Source of the DNA: Phycicoccus sp. Soil748
Lineage (GTDB): Bacteria > Actinomycetota > Actinomycetes > Actinomycetales > Dermatophilaceae
Direction of reading: 5' to 3'
Length of the DNA stretch: 64,000 nt
NCBI RefSeq assembly: GCF_001428025.1
Contig: NZ_LMSC01000002.1
Coordinates: forward strand, 93,889 to 157,888
This document shows, piece by piece, positions 38,265-46,551 of this stretch (position 1 is the first letter of the stretch; every line of letters begins with the position of its first letter). Below the pieces are notes generated by a model. The model did no database searches. It saw nothing but the letters and a program-made list of their open reading frames with translations, and was not told the DNA's origin. Position numbers and translations under genes: made by a program.

Positions 38265-38765
38265 TCAGCGGTAGTTGGTGAACTGGATCGCGAAGTCCAG
38301 GTCGTCCTTGCCCTTGAGCAGCGCCTGCACGGCCTGGAGGTCGTCGCGCGACTTGCTGGTCACGCGCAGCTCGTCGCCCTGGATCTGGCTCTTGACCGAC
38401 TTGGGCCCCTCGTCGCGGATGATCTTGCCGATCTTCTTGGCGTTCTCCTGCGAGATGCCCTCCTTGAGCCCGAGCTCGAGTCGGTACTCCTTGCCGGAGA
38501 GCTGCGGCCCGCGCTCGGGGACGTCGAGGTGCTTGAGCGAGACCTTGCGCTTGACGAGCCAGGTCTGGAAGACGTCGAGGACGGCGTTGGCGCGCTCCTC
38601 GGTGTTGGCCTTGATGATGACCTTGTCCTCGCCACTGGCCTCGATGGAGGCGCCGACGTTCTTGAAGTCGTAGCGCGTGGCCACCTCGCGCGCGGCGCTG
38701 TTGAGGGCGTTGGCGACCTCCTGGTGGTCGATCTTGCTGACGATGTCGAACGAGCTGTCGGCCAT
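38265..38765 (-). CDS. yajQ: YajQ family nucleotide-binding protein
   Basis: The 166-residue protein matches YajQ/DUF520 throughout, from the N-terminal [18 protein letters not shown] to [15 protein letters not shown]. Family members bind nucleotides or RNA, and in some bacteria cyclic di-GMP. The function in actinobacteria is not established. The start ATG is preceded by AGGAAGG 9 bases upstream. Confidence 0.93.
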   Translation of the reverse strand: MADSSFDIVSKIDHQEVANALNSAAREVATRYDFKNVGASIEASGEDKVIIKANTEERANAVLDVFQTWLVKRKVSLKHLDVPERGPQLSGKEYRLELGLKEGISQENAKKIGKIIRDEGPKSVKSQIQGDELRVTSKSRDDLQAVQALLKGKDDLDFAIQFTNYR

Positions 38766-38810
38766 GGGGGGTGTCCTTCCTGGGCGCCACGAGGTGCGGT
38801 GGGCGCCGGT

Positions 38811-38840
38811 TTCGGCAATCGCGGGTGTCCTTGCTATCCT
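38811..38840 (+). promoter_or_regulatory. possible tRNA-Tyr promoter
   Basis: TATCCT at 38835-38840 lies 14 bases before the mature tRNA 5' end, and TTCGGC 18 bases further upstream may be a weak -35. The spacing fits, but the -35 is poor. Confidence 0.35.
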
Positions 38841-38854
38841 TCCACGCGCACCCA

Positions 38855-38935
38855 GGCAGGTTGCCCGAGCGGCCAATGGGAGTGGACTGTAAATCCATCG
38901 CGAAAGCTACGAAGGTTCGAATCCTTCACCTGCCA
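38855..38935 (+). tRNA. tRNA-Tyr (GTA)
   Basis: The cloverleaf can be traced: acceptor GGCAGGT pairs with ACCTGCC, D-loop CCCGAGCGGCC, anticodon GTA in ACTGTAAAT, a long variable arm (CGCGAAAGCTAC) as expected for bacterial tRNA-Tyr, and T-arm AAGGTTCGAATCCTT. The discriminator is A38935. The bases after it are CCC, so the 3' CCA is not encoded and must be added. Confidence 0.96.
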
Positions 38936-38944
38936 CCCGTGCCA

Positions 38945-38980
38945 CGAAGGGCCCCTGACCACGAGGTCGGGGGCCCTTCG
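38945..38980 (+). terminator. terminator of tRNA-Tyr
   Basis: CGAAGGGCCCCTGACC pairs with GGTCGGGGGCCCTTCG (16 bp with one T-G pair) around the loop ACGA, starting 10 bases after the tRNA. It has no T tract. Confidence 0.75.
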
Positions 38981-39044
38981 CCATGTCCCGCGCCCGGGTG
39001 CCGGAGCGGGGGCCAACCCGTCGCTCGCGGTACGGCGCGCCGTC

Positions 39045-39103
39045 CTCGGTGAGCGCGAGGTGTCGGTATCCGTGCGGCATGCCGACACTTCGCGCTCACC
39101 GAG
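39045..39103. repeat. dispersed palindromic repeat, copy 1
   Basis: Arms at 39045-39069 and 39079-39103 are complementary over 25 bases with two mismatches and enclose the 9-base loop CCGTGCGGC. The core GTGAGCGCGA..GTGTCGG is shared with a second palindrome at 48965. It lies in the 235-base intergenic space between the tRNA terminator and the epimerase-like gene, which holds little else apart from a TAGGTT -10-like element at 39113. Confidence 0.8.
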
Positions 39104-39170
39104 CCGCGCGGGTAGGTTCGCAGGAGCGGTGCCGCCGGTCCCGCCGGTGCCGGTCGAGTCGGAGGTGTCT

Positions 39171-40229
39171 GTGCGCGTCGTCGTCACCGGAGCGGGCGGC
39201 TACGTCGGCAGCCGGCTCGTCCCGGCCCTGCTCGCCGCCGGCCACGACGTCACCGCCACCTTCACCGACCCCGCGTCCGCAGCCCGGTTCTGGTGGGCCG
39301 ACCGGGTACGGGTCGTGGGGATGGACGTCCTCGACCGGGCCTCGGTCCGCGCCGCCTGCCGGGGCGCCGAGGCGCTCTACTACCTGATCCACGGCCTCGG
39401 CGGCGACGACTTCGCGACGACCGACCGGCAGGGGGCCTACAACGCCGGGCACGCCGCCGTGCGCGAGGGCGTGGGGCGCATCGCCTACCTCGGCGGCCTC
39501 GTCCCGGACCTCGACGACAGCGACCTCTCGCCGCACCTGCGCTCGCGGCTGGAGGTCGAGCAGGTGCTCACCGACTCCGGCGTCACGACCCACGCGCTGC
39601 GCGCTGCCATGGTCATCGGCAGCGGCTCCACGTCCTTCGAGATCATGCGCCAGATCAGCGAGCGCATGCCCGTGCAGACGCTGCCCACGTGGATGCGCAG
39701 CCGCGTCGAGCCGGTCGCCGTCACCGACGTGGTCACGGCCCTCGTCTGCACCCTCACCGCGCCGACGGTGAGCCGCGCCTACGACATCGGGAGCGGGGAG
39801 CCGCTGGCGTACTCGGCCCTGCTGCGTCGGTATGCGCGGCTCGCCGGCCTCACGCGCGTGCAGGTGAGCGTGCCGTTCGTGCCGACCGGGCTGGTCGCCC
39901 GGCTGGCGCCGGTGCTCACCGCGGCGCCGGCTGCGACCGTGCAGACGCTGGTCGAGAGCCTGCACCACGACATGGTGTGCCGCGAGGAGGACTTCCGGGC
40001 CGACCTGCTGCCACACGGGCACCGGCTGGTGGGCGTCGGCGAGGCGCTCGACCGGGCCCTGGCCGTGCCGGACGGCTCGGTGCCCGACCGCGAGCGCGAC
40101 ATCCTGGGTCCGCTGCACTCCGACGCGGCCTGGGCCGGTGGGCGGGTCTCCCGGGCCGACGGCCGGCCGGTGCACCACCGGGTCGGCGGCTGGCGCGACG
40201 TGCTGCTGGGCCCGCCCCCGGCGCGCTGA
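39171..40229 (+). CDS. NAD(P)H-binding epimerase/NmrA-like protein
   Basis: The 352-residue protein has an N-terminal Rossmann fold with VVVTGAGGYVGSRLVPALL, then EALYYLIHGLGGDDF in place of the classical SDR active site, and a C-terminal segment ending in HHRVGGWRDVLLG. The first half is a paralogue of the NAD(P)-binding part of the protein at 49095 (both have YYLxH and a later VCREED/VCREQD motif), but it lacks the TspO domain. The GTG at 39171 is chosen because GGAGG lies 5 bases upstream; GTG at 39165 would abut that site. The substrate is unknown. Confidence 0.8.
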   Translation: MRVVVTGAGGYVGSRLVPALLAAGHDVTATFTDPASAARFWWADRVRVVGMDVLDRASVRAACRGAEALYYLIHGLGGDDFATTDRQGAYNAGHAAVREGVGRIAYLGGLVPDLDDSDLSPHLRSRLEVEQVLTDSGVTTHALRAAMVIGSGSTSFEIMRQISERMPVQTLPTWMRSRVEPVAVTDVVTALVCTLTAPTVSRAYDIGSGEPLAYSALLRRYARLAGLTRVQVSVPFVPTGLVARLAPVLTAAPAATVQTLVESLHHDMVCREEDFRADLLPHGHRLVGVGEALDRALAVPDGSVPDRERDILGPLHSDAAWAGGRVSRADGRPVHHRVGGWRDVLLGPPPAR

Positions 40230-40293
40230 CGCAGGGGTCCCACCGCCCGTGGTGGGGGAGAGCGACGGGGGACAGCCGCTGGTCGGACCGGCC

Positions 40294-40758
40294 TCAGTGG
40301 CGCGACTTGAGGTGCCGGTCGAGGTTGTGCGCGAACCCGGCGCCCATGGCCGCGATGACCGCCTGCATGGAGGTCTGCACCGCGGGCTTGGCGAGCCTGG
40401 GGAACGGCAGGTGGACGTTGACCTCGAGGTCGATCGACAGGCGCGTGGCGCTGCTGCTCTCCTGCAACAGGTAGGTGCCCTCCACCCCGGCCCGCTCGTC
40501 GCCCTGTGGGACGTGGGTGAACTCGATGCGCTCGACCGGGTGCAGCTCCATCTTCTCGGTGAACGACAGCCCGACGCTCTTGCCGAGGACCTCGATGGGA
40601 GCGAGCTTCCACAGCCAGGTGCCGCCCTGGTCCTCGATGGAGCGCACCATCGGGGTGAGCCGGGCGACCTGGCCGGCGTCGCGCAACACGTCCCAGACCG
40701 CCTCGCGGGCGAACGGCACCACGGCCGTGGAGCGCTTGGAAGCCGAGAAGACCGTCAT
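40294..40758 (-). CDS. SRPBCC family protein (polyketide cyclase/START-like fold)
   Basis: The 154-residue protein begins with an SRPBCC strand-helix pattern (STAVVPFAREAVWDVLRD) and ends with the long C-terminal helix (SMQAVIAAMGAGFAHNLDRHLK). Such proteins bind hydrophobic ligands in a deep cavity; the ligand is unknown. A minus-strand CACAAT lies 7 bases before the ATG, suggesting a leaderless transcript. It diverges from the alditol oxidase gene. Confidence 0.82.
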   Translation of the reverse strand: MTVFSASKRSTAVVPFAREAVWDVLRDAGQVARLTPMVRSIEDQGGTWLWKLAPIEVLGKSVGLSFTEKMELHPVERIEFTHVPQGDERAGVEGTYLLQESSSATRLSIDLEVNVHLPFPRLAKPAVQTSMQAVIAAMGAGFAHNLDRHLKSRH

Positions 40759-40765
40759 GGGCTCG

Positions 40766-40771
40766 ATTGTG
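40766..40771 (-). promoter_or_regulatory. possible leaderless -10 element CACAAT
   Basis: Minus-strand CACAAT ends 7 bases before the ATG of the SRPBCC gene. It matches the spacing of the other leaderless starts but not the initial T. Confidence 0.35.
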
Positions 40772-40854
40772 GGCCATGGGTGGAGCGCGCGCGTCGCCGG
40801 CCGGTGTGCGGCCACCTCGGAAGCGGGATCCGTGCCGGAGGGGAGACTGGGCGC

Positions 40855-42102
40855 ATGACCGAGCGCAACTGGGCGGGGAACCACGTCTACCGGGCCTCGT
40901 CGCTGGCCCGGCCCCGTACCGTCGAGGAGCTCCAAGAGCTCGTGGCCGGTGCGGCGCACGTGCGGGCGCTGGGGTCGCGGCACTCCTTCACAGGCCTGGC
41001 CGACACCGACGGGGTGCTCGTGTCGGTCGCCGACCTCGCCGCCCCGGCGGAGGGCGCGGTCGTGGTCGACCCCGAGGCGCGCACGGCCACGGTCCCGGCC
41101 GGCGCGTCGTACGGCGTCGTGGCCGCCGAGCTGGAGCGGCAGGGCTGGGCGCTCGCGGCCCTGGCGTCGCTGCCGCACATCAGCGTGGCCGGGGCGGTGG
41201 CCACGGGGACGCACGGTTCCGGCGACCGCACCCCGTCGCTGTCGGCCGCGGTCGCCGGCATGGAGATGGTGCGCGCCGACGGTGAGCTGGTCCGGTCGTC
41301 GCGGGGCGAGGAGGGCTTCGACGGCCTCGTCGTGGCCCTCGGCGCGCTCGGCGTCCTCACCCGGGTCACCCTCGACGTCGAGTCGACCTACCCCGTGCGC
41401 CAGGACGTCTACACCGGCCTGCCGTGGTCGCTGGTGGAGGACCGGTTCGACGACCTGACCGCTGTCGCCGACAGCGTCAGCCTGTTCACGCGGTTCGACG
41501 ACCGCGGCGTCCTCCAGGCGTGGTGCAAGAGCCGCTCGGCCGACGCGCCGGCCGACCTGTTCGGGGCGCCGAGGTCCGCGACGACCCTGCACATGCTCGA
41601 CGGTGCGCCCACCGAGTCGGTGACCGACCAGAGCGGGGTGCCCGGGCCGTGGCTCGAACGGCTCCCGCACTTCCGGATGGAGCTCACCCCCAGCCGGGGC
41701 GCCGAGCTCCAGAGCGAGTACCTCGTCCCGCGACGCCACGCACCGGCCGCCATCGAGGCCCTGCGTGGTCTCCAGCCGTCGCTGGCACCGATCATGCAGA
41801 ACGCCGAGATCCGGACCGTCGCCGCAGACGCGTTGTGGCTGAGCAGCTCCTTCGAGCAGGACGTGGTCGGGTTCCACTTCACGTGGGTCCTCGACGAGGC
41901 CGCCGTGTATGCCGTGCTGCCGGTCGTCGAGGCCGCCCTCCTGCCGCTCGGGGCCCGGCCGCACTGGGGCAAGTGCTTCGTGGCGACGGCGGTCGACCTC
42001 GCGCCCCTCTACCCGCGCTGGGACGACTTCCGGCGGCTGCGGGACGAGCTCGACCCGCAGCGCGTGTTCGGCAACGCCTTCCTCGACACCGTGCTGGGCT
42101 GA
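40855..42102 (+). CDS. alditol oxidase-like FAD-dependent oxidase
   Basis: The 415-residue protein closely follows the layout of Streptomyces AldO: NWAGNHVYRA at the start, ALGSRHSFTGLAD with the histidine that binds FAD covalently in AldO, SLPHISVAGAVATGTHGSG, GVPGPWLERLPHFRMELTPS, ELQSEYLVPR and HWGKCF near the end. AldO oxidises xylitol, sorbitol and similar polyols with oxygen, giving aldoses and hydrogen peroxide. The ATG has GGAGGGGAG 9 bases upstream. The substrate is inferred by homology. Confidence 0.87.
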   Translation: MTERNWAGNHVYRASSLARPRTVEELQELVAGAAHVRALGSRHSFTGLADTDGVLVSVADLAAPAEGAVVVDPEARTATVPAGASYGVVAAELERQGWALAALASLPHISVAGAVATGTHGSGDRTPSLSAAVAGMEMVRADGELVRSSRGEEGFDGLVVALGALGVLTRVTLDVESTYPVRQDVYTGLPWSLVEDRFDDLTAVADSVSLFTRFDDRGVLQAWCKSRSADAPADLFGAPRSATTLHMLDGAPTESVTDQSGVPGPWLERLPHFRMELTPSRGAELQSEYLVPRRHAPAAIEALRGLQPSLAPIMQNAEIRTVAADALWLSSSFEQDVVGFHFTWVLDEAAVYAVLPVVEAALLPLGARPHWGKCFVATAVDLAPLYPRWDDFRRLRDELDPQRVFGNAFLDTVLG

Positions 42103-42143
42103 CCCGTGCTGGGCTGACCCTCCGGGGCTGACCGTGCTGGGCC
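42091..42143 (+). repeat. short tandem repeat at the 3' end of the alditol oxidase gene
   Basis: Two perfect copies of GTGCTGGGCTGACCC (42091-42105 and 42106-42120) are followed by two degraded copies (TCCGGGGCTGACC and GTGCTGGGCC). The first copy contains the last codons and stop of the oxidase gene, and the others fill the gap before the TetR gene. Confidence 0.85.
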
Positions 42144-42170
42144 GAGGTGCCTCTGTGAGAAGGTGGCCGC

Positions 42171-42812
42171 GTGAGTGACGCGGAGGTCGGCGCACCCCGC
42201 CGCGGTCGTCCCGGGCACGACCAGGAGGCGGTGCTGCGCAAGGCCGTCGACCTGTTCATCGAGCAGGGCTACGACGGCACCAGCATGGGCGACCTCGCGC
42301 GCGCCCTCGGCTTCAGCAAGTCGGCCATCTACCACCACGTGCCCAGCAAGACGCACCTGTTGTCCCAGGCCCTCGACGAGGCCCTCGACGGGCTCACGGA
42401 GGTCCTCGACGAGGCGAGCCGCGAGAAGGCGGGCACGACGGCGTACGAGCGCCTGCGGCGAGCGGTGCGACGCAGCGTCGAGGTGCTCGTGGACCACCAG
42501 CCGGCGGTCACGCTGCTCCTGCGGGTGCGGGGCAACAGCGAGGTCGAGGTGGCTGCCCTGCGCCGCCGCCGTGACCTCGACGCCCGGTTCGCGGCGCTCG
42601 TGCGGGAGGCCGTCGACGAGGGGTCGCTGCGCTCCGACGTCTCCCCGGTGCTGGTGAGCCGCCTGCTCTTCGGCATGGTCAACTCGCTCGTGGAGTGGCA
42701 CCGGCCGGGCGGCACCGTCGACGCCGCCCAGCTCTCGGACGCGATCACCACCATCGCGTTCGACGGGCTCGCCCTGGTGCCCGCCGACCGTGGGTCAGCT
42801 CACCAGTCGTAG
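42171..42812 (+). CDS. paaR: TetR family regulator, probable PaaR
   Basis: The 213-residue regulator has an N-terminal helix-turn-helix (GTSMGDLARALGFSKSAIYHHVPSKTHLL) and a ligand-binding domain typical of TetR proteins that sense CoA thioesters. It lies at the far end of, and converges with, the paa operon (13-base overlap with paaH). A TetR-type operator is upstream of paaA. In corynebacteria and other bacteria PaaR represses paa genes until phenylacetyl-CoA accumulates, so the same role is inferred here. The GTG start gives the usual length. Confidence 0.8.
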   Translation: MSDAEVGAPRRGRPGHDQEAVLRKAVDLFIEQGYDGTSMGDLARALGFSKSAIYHHVPSKTHLLSQALDEALDGLTEVLDEASREKAGTTAYERLRRAVRRSVEVLVDHQPAVTLLLRVRGNSEVEVAALRRRRDLDARFAALVREAVDEGSLRSDVSPVLVSRLLFGMVNSLVEWHRPGGTVDAAQLSDAITTIAFDGLALVPADRGSAHQS

Positions 42813-43684
42813 AAGCCACGCCCGGTCTTGCGGCCGAGCTCGCCGGCAGCGACCTTGTCGCGCAGCACCTGCGGCGGCTCGAAGCGCGGACCGAGCTCGC
42901 GGGTGAGGTGCTCGGCGATCGCCAGCCGCACGTCGAGCCCGACGATGTCGGTGGTGCGCAGCGGACCGACGGGGTGCCGGTAGCCCAGCGTCATGGCGGT
43001 GTCGATGTCCTGCGCCGAGGCGACACCCTCCTGCACCATGCGCATGGCCTCGAGCGCGATGGCCACACCGAGGCGGCTGCTCGCGAACCCCGGGGAGTCC
43101 TGCACGGTGATCGCCGTCTTGCCCAGTGCCGTGACCCAGCCCCGGGCCTGCTCGACGAGGTCGTCGCCGGTCTGCTCGCCCACCACGACCTCCACGAGGT
43201 CGCTGGCCGGCACGGGGTTGAAGAAGTGCAGCCCGATGAACCGCTCGGGCGCCTTCAAGCCGGCAGCGATGCCGCTCACCGACAGGGAGCTCGTGTTGGT
43301 GGCGAGCACGGCTCCGGGCGCGACGCGCTCGGCCCGGCGCAGCACCTCGAGCTTGAGGTCGGTGTCCTCGGGCACCGCCTCGACGACGAGCCCGGCGCCG
43401 GCCAGGTCGTCGGCAGCGGTGGTCACGTTGAGGCGGCCGAGCGCCTCGTCCACGGTCGAGGTGAGGAGGCCGCGCTCGGCGGCGCGCCCGACGCTGGTGA
43501 CGACACGGGCGCGGGCGGCTTCGGCGGCGGCTTCGTCGTTCTCGACCACCACGACGCGGGGCCCGCGGACGAGGAACGCGTGGGCGATCCCGGCGCCCAT
43601 GCGGCCCCCGCCGAGGACGCCGACGACCTCGGGCAGGTCGGCGGGTGCGGAGTCGGTGACGTCGGTCTGGTCGTGCGCGGTCAT
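42800..43684 (-). CDS. paaH: 3-hydroxyacyl-CoA dehydrogenase (probable 3-hydroxyadipyl-CoA dehydrogenase)
   Basis: The 294-residue protein has an N-terminal NAD-binding VGVLGGGRMGAGIA, the FIGLHFFNPVPAS active-site segment with the catalytic histidine, and a C-terminal helical domain ending in LGRKTGRGFYDW. It would oxidise 3-hydroxyadipyl-CoA to 3-oxoadipyl-CoA in the lower phenylacetate pathway. A 3-hydroxybutyryl-CoA dehydrogenase would look almost the same, so the specific role rests on its place behind paaJ. ATG start, 1 base after the paaJ stop region. Confidence 0.87.
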   Translation of the reverse strand: MTAHDQTDVTDSAPADLPEVVGVLGGGRMGAGIAHAFLVRGPRVVVVENDEAAAEAARARVVTSVGRAAERGLLTSTVDEALGRLNVTTAADDLAGAGLVVEAVPEDTDLKLEVLRRAERVAPGAVLATNTSSLSVSGIAAGLKAPERFIGLHFFNPVPASDLVEVVVGEQTGDDLVEQARGWVTALGKTAITVQDSPGFASSRLGVAIALEAMRMVQEGVASAQDIDTAMTLGYRHPVGPLRTTDIVGLDVRLAIAEHLTRELGPRFEPPQVLRDKVAAGELGRKTGRGFYDW

Positions 43685-43685
43685 G

Positions 43686-44864
43686 TCAGGCCCTCTCGAC
43701 CAGGAGTGCGGCGCCCTGGCCCACGCCGACGCACAGGGTCGCCAACCCGCGGCGACCTCCTTCGCGCTCGAGCCGGCCGAGCAGGGTGAGCAGGATGCGG
43801 GTGCCCGAGGCGCCGAGCGGGTGGCCGAGCGCGATGGCACCGCCGTCGGCGTTGACGACCTCCTCGTCGAGACCGAGGTCGCGGATGCAGGCGAGCGACT
43901 GCGACGCGAACGCCTCGTTGAGCTCGACGGCGTCGAGGTCCCCGACGGACCAGCCGGCCCGGTCCAGGGCCTTGTGCGTGGCCGGCACGGGGCCGATGCC
44001 CATGACCTCGGGCGCCACCCCGGCGCTCGCCGACGCGACGAGGCGGGCGCGCGGCTGCAGGCCGTGGCGGGCGACGAACGCCTCGCTGGCCACGACGACC
44101 GCAGCGGCACCGTCGTTGAGCGAGCTGGCGTTGCCGGCGGTCACCAGGCCCTGCGGGTGGTTGACCGGGCGGAGCTTCGCGAGGCGCTCGAGCGAGGTGT
44201 CGGCACGTGGCCCCTCGTCGACGGAGAACTCACCGTCGCCCACCGGGACCGCGACGATCTCGTCGGCGAAGCGTCCCGCCGCGATGGCCGCCACCGCCCG
44301 CTGGTGCGACCGCAGGGCGAACGCGTCGAGCTCGTCGCGCGTCAGCCCCCAGCGCTCGGCGACGACCTCGGCGGTCTGCGGCATCGACAGCGTCGTGTCG
44401 GCGTCGAACCTCGGGTTGGTGAAGCGCCAGCCGATCGAGGTGTCGAACGTCGCGCCCGGGCGGGCAAAGGCCTTCGTCGGCTTCTCGGTGACCCACGGCG
44501 CGCGCGTCATCGACTCGACCCCGCCGGCGACCACGAGGTCGGCGTCGCCCGAGGCGACCATCTGGCGGGCCGTCGCGACGGCGGTCAGGCCGGAGGCACA
44601 GAGCCGGTTGACCGTGAACCCCGGCACCGACTGCGGCAGCCCGGCGAGCAGCAGCGCCATGCGGGCGACGTTGCGGTTGTCCTCACCCGCCTGGTTGGCG
44701 GCGCCGAGGACCACCTCGTCGACCAGCTCGGGGTCGACGCCGGCACGCTGCACGGCCTCGCGCACCACGAGGGCCGCGAGGTCGTCGGGACGCACGGTCG
44801 CCAGCCCGCCGGCATACCGGCCGATCGGGGTGCGGGCTCCGTCGAGGAGGAAGGCCTCGGTCAC
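43686..44864 (-). CDS. paaJ: thiolase (probable 3-oxoadipyl-CoA thiolase)
   Basis: The 392-residue thiolase has the acyl-accepting cysteine in NRLCASGLTAV, the histidine of GGAIALGHPLGASG and the last cysteine in LCVGVGQGAAL. In the paa operon it would cleave 3-oxoadipyl-CoA to succinyl-CoA and acetyl-CoA. The GTG start is supported by an AAGGAG site 7 bases upstream. A general acetyl-CoA acetyltransferase role is the alternative. Confidence 0.88.
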   Translation of the reverse strand: MTEAFLLDGARTPIGRYAGGLATVRPDDLAALVVREAVQRAGVDPELVDEVVLGAANQAGEDNRNVARMALLLAGLPQSVPGFTVNRLCASGLTAVATARQMVASGDADLVVAGGVESMTRAPWVTEKPTKAFARPGATFDTSIGWRFTNPRFDADTTLSMPQTAEVVAERWGLTRDELDAFALRSHQRAVAAIAAGRFADEIVAVPVGDGEFSVDEGPRADTSLERLAKLRPVNHPQGLVTAGNASSLNDGAAAVVVASEAFVARHGLQPRARLVASASAGVAPEVMGIGPVPATHKALDRAGWSVGDLDAVELNEAFASQSLACIRDLGLDEEVVNADGGAIALGHPLGASGTRILLTLLGRLEREGGRRGLATLCVGVGQGAALLVERA

Positions 44865-44913
44865 AGGGGTGCTCCTTGGCGGGGTGGGTGCGTGGTGGGC
44901 GGGGAGGGGAAGG

Positions 44914-46014
44914 TCAGGCGTCGAAGTCGACGGTGACGGTGTCGCTGACGGGGTGGCTCTGGCAGGTGAGGACGAAGCCCTGCTCCACCTCGCGCTGCTC
45001 GAGGGCGTAGTTGCGGCGCATGTCGACCTCACCCTCGCGCACCAGGGCGCGGCAGGTGCCGCAGACGCCGCCCTTGCAGGCGAACGGCACGTCCGTGCGG
45101 GTCGCTTGGGCGGAGTCGAGTATGGAGCGTCCGCGCGGCATGGGGGTGGTCGAGCTGACGCCGTCGAGGACGACCGTGACGTCGCTGGTCTCACCCTCGA
45201 CGACCGCGTCGGCCCGGTGCAGCTCCGGCGGCGGCTCGTCGACGTAGAACAGCTCGAAGTGGACCTTGTCGGCGGGGACGTCGAGCTCGATGAGCACCTC
45301 GCGGGCCGACTCGATCATCGCCAGCGGTCCGCAGAGCCAGACGTGGTCGACGTCGTGGACGGGCACGAGGACGTCGAAGAGCCGGCGCAGGCGGTCGGCG
45401 TCGAGGCGCCCGGAGAACAGCTCGACGTCGCGGGGCTCGCGGGACAGCACGTGCACGAGCTGGAAGCGGCTGCCGTGGCGGTTCTTGAGGTCGGCGAGCT
45501 CCTCGGCGAACATCACCGACGCCGTCGTGCGGTTGCCGTAGAGGAGGGTCACCTCGGTCTCGGGGTTGGCGAGCACGGTGCTCGCGATCGACAGCATCGG
45601 CGTGATGCCGGACCCCGCCGCGATGCACAGGTGTCGCCCGCCCTCGTCGGGGTCGGCGCGGAACGTGCCGTGCGGCGTCTGCACCTCGACCTCGTCGCCG
45701 GGGCGCAGCTCGTGCAGCAACCACTGGGAGAACAGGCCGCCCGGGATCTCACGCACGCCGATGCGAGGACGGTCACCGACGGTGGCACAGATGGAGTAGG
45801 TGCGGCGGTGCTCGACGCCGTCGACGTAGCGGCGCAGGGTCAGGGACTGTCCGGCGGCGAAGGCGTAGGCCTCGGCAAGATCGCCCGGGACCTCGAACGA
45901 GACGGCGGCAGCGTCGTCGGTCAACGGCTCGACGCTGTGGACGGTGAGGGTGTGGAACGTGGGGGCGGCGCGGCGGGGCTTCTTGAGCAGCAGCGAGGGG
46001 GCGGCCGAGGTCAC
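44914..46014 (-). CDS. paaE: phenylacetyl-CoA epoxidase reductase subunit
   Basis: PaaE passes electrons from NADPH through FAD and a 2Fe-2S cluster to the PaaABC di-iron oxygenase. The 366-residue protein has a ferredoxin-reductase half (RTYSICATVGDRP for FAD, GSGITPMLSI for nucleotide, LCGP near residue 230) and a C-terminal plant-type ferredoxin with CKGGVCGTC and a later CQSHP. The GTG start overlaps the paaD stop by one base or less. Confidence 0.94.
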   Translation of the reverse strand: MTSAAPSLLLKKPRRAAPTFHTLTVHSVEPLTDDAAAVSFEVPGDLAEAYAFAAGQSLTLRRYVDGVEHRRTYSICATVGDRPRIGVREIPGGLFSQWLLHELRPGDEVEVQTPHGTFRADPDEGGRHLCIAAGSGITPMLSIASTVLANPETEVTLLYGNRTTASVMFAEELADLKNRHGSRFQLVHVLSREPRDVELFSGRLDADRLRRLFDVLVPVHDVDHVWLCGPLAMIESAREVLIELDVPADKVHFELFYVDEPPPELHRADAVVEGETSDVTVVLDGVSSTTPMPRGRSILDSAQATRTDVPFACKGGVCGTCRALVREGEVDMRRNYALEQREVEQGFVLTCQSHPVSDTVTVDFDA

Positions 46015-46551
46015 TCAGATCTCCTTGACGTGCTCGAAGGGCTCGAGGCAGCTGGTGCACCGGTAGAGCGCCTTGCAGGCCGTGGGCCCGAACTCAGAGG
46101 TCAGCTCGGTGTGCGCGGAACCGCAACGGGGACAGGCGATCTCGCGCCGTGTGGGCATCAGGGACAGGGCGACCGGGCCATTGCGGGCAGGCGCTCGACC
46201 GGGCGCGGACAGGCCGTGCTCGGCCAGGGAGCGGCGGCCGCGCTCGGTGATCCAGTCGCTCGACCACGCGGGGGTCAGGGAGACCCGGACCGTGGCACCA
46301 GGCAGGCCGGCGTCCTGCAGCGAGCGGACGAGGTCGTCGCGCATCGTGGCCATGGCCGGGCACCCGGTGTAGGTGGGCGTGATCGAGACGATGACGTGCC
46401 CGCGCTCGTCGACCTCCACCGCGCGCAGGACGCCGAGGTCCTCCAGCGTCAGCATCGGCATCTCGGGGTCGGTCACGGTACGCGCGACGGCAAAGGCCTT
46501 GTCCTGCAGCGCCGCTCGGTCGACGGCGGTGGTCGTCGACACCGTCACCAC
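46015..46551 (-). CDS. paaD: phenylacetyl-CoA epoxidase accessory protein PaaD
   Basis: PaaD is a DUF59/MIP18-like protein needed for iron-sulfur maturation of the epoxidase system. The 178-residue product has the DUF59 segment around SITPTYTGCPAMATM and a C-terminal zinc-ribbon-like four-cysteine pattern (CPRCG, then C..CTSC). It starts with GTG, overlapping the paaC stop by 7 bases. Confidence 0.92.
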   Translation of the reverse strand: MVTVSTTTAVDRAALQDKAFAVARTVTDPEMPMLTLEDLGVLRAVEVDERGHVIVSITPTYTGCPAMATMRDDLVRSLQDAGLPGATVRVSLTPAWSSDWITERGRRSLAEHGLSAPGRAPARNGPVALSLMPTRREIACPRCGSAHTELTSEFGPTACKALYRCTSCLEPFEHVKEI

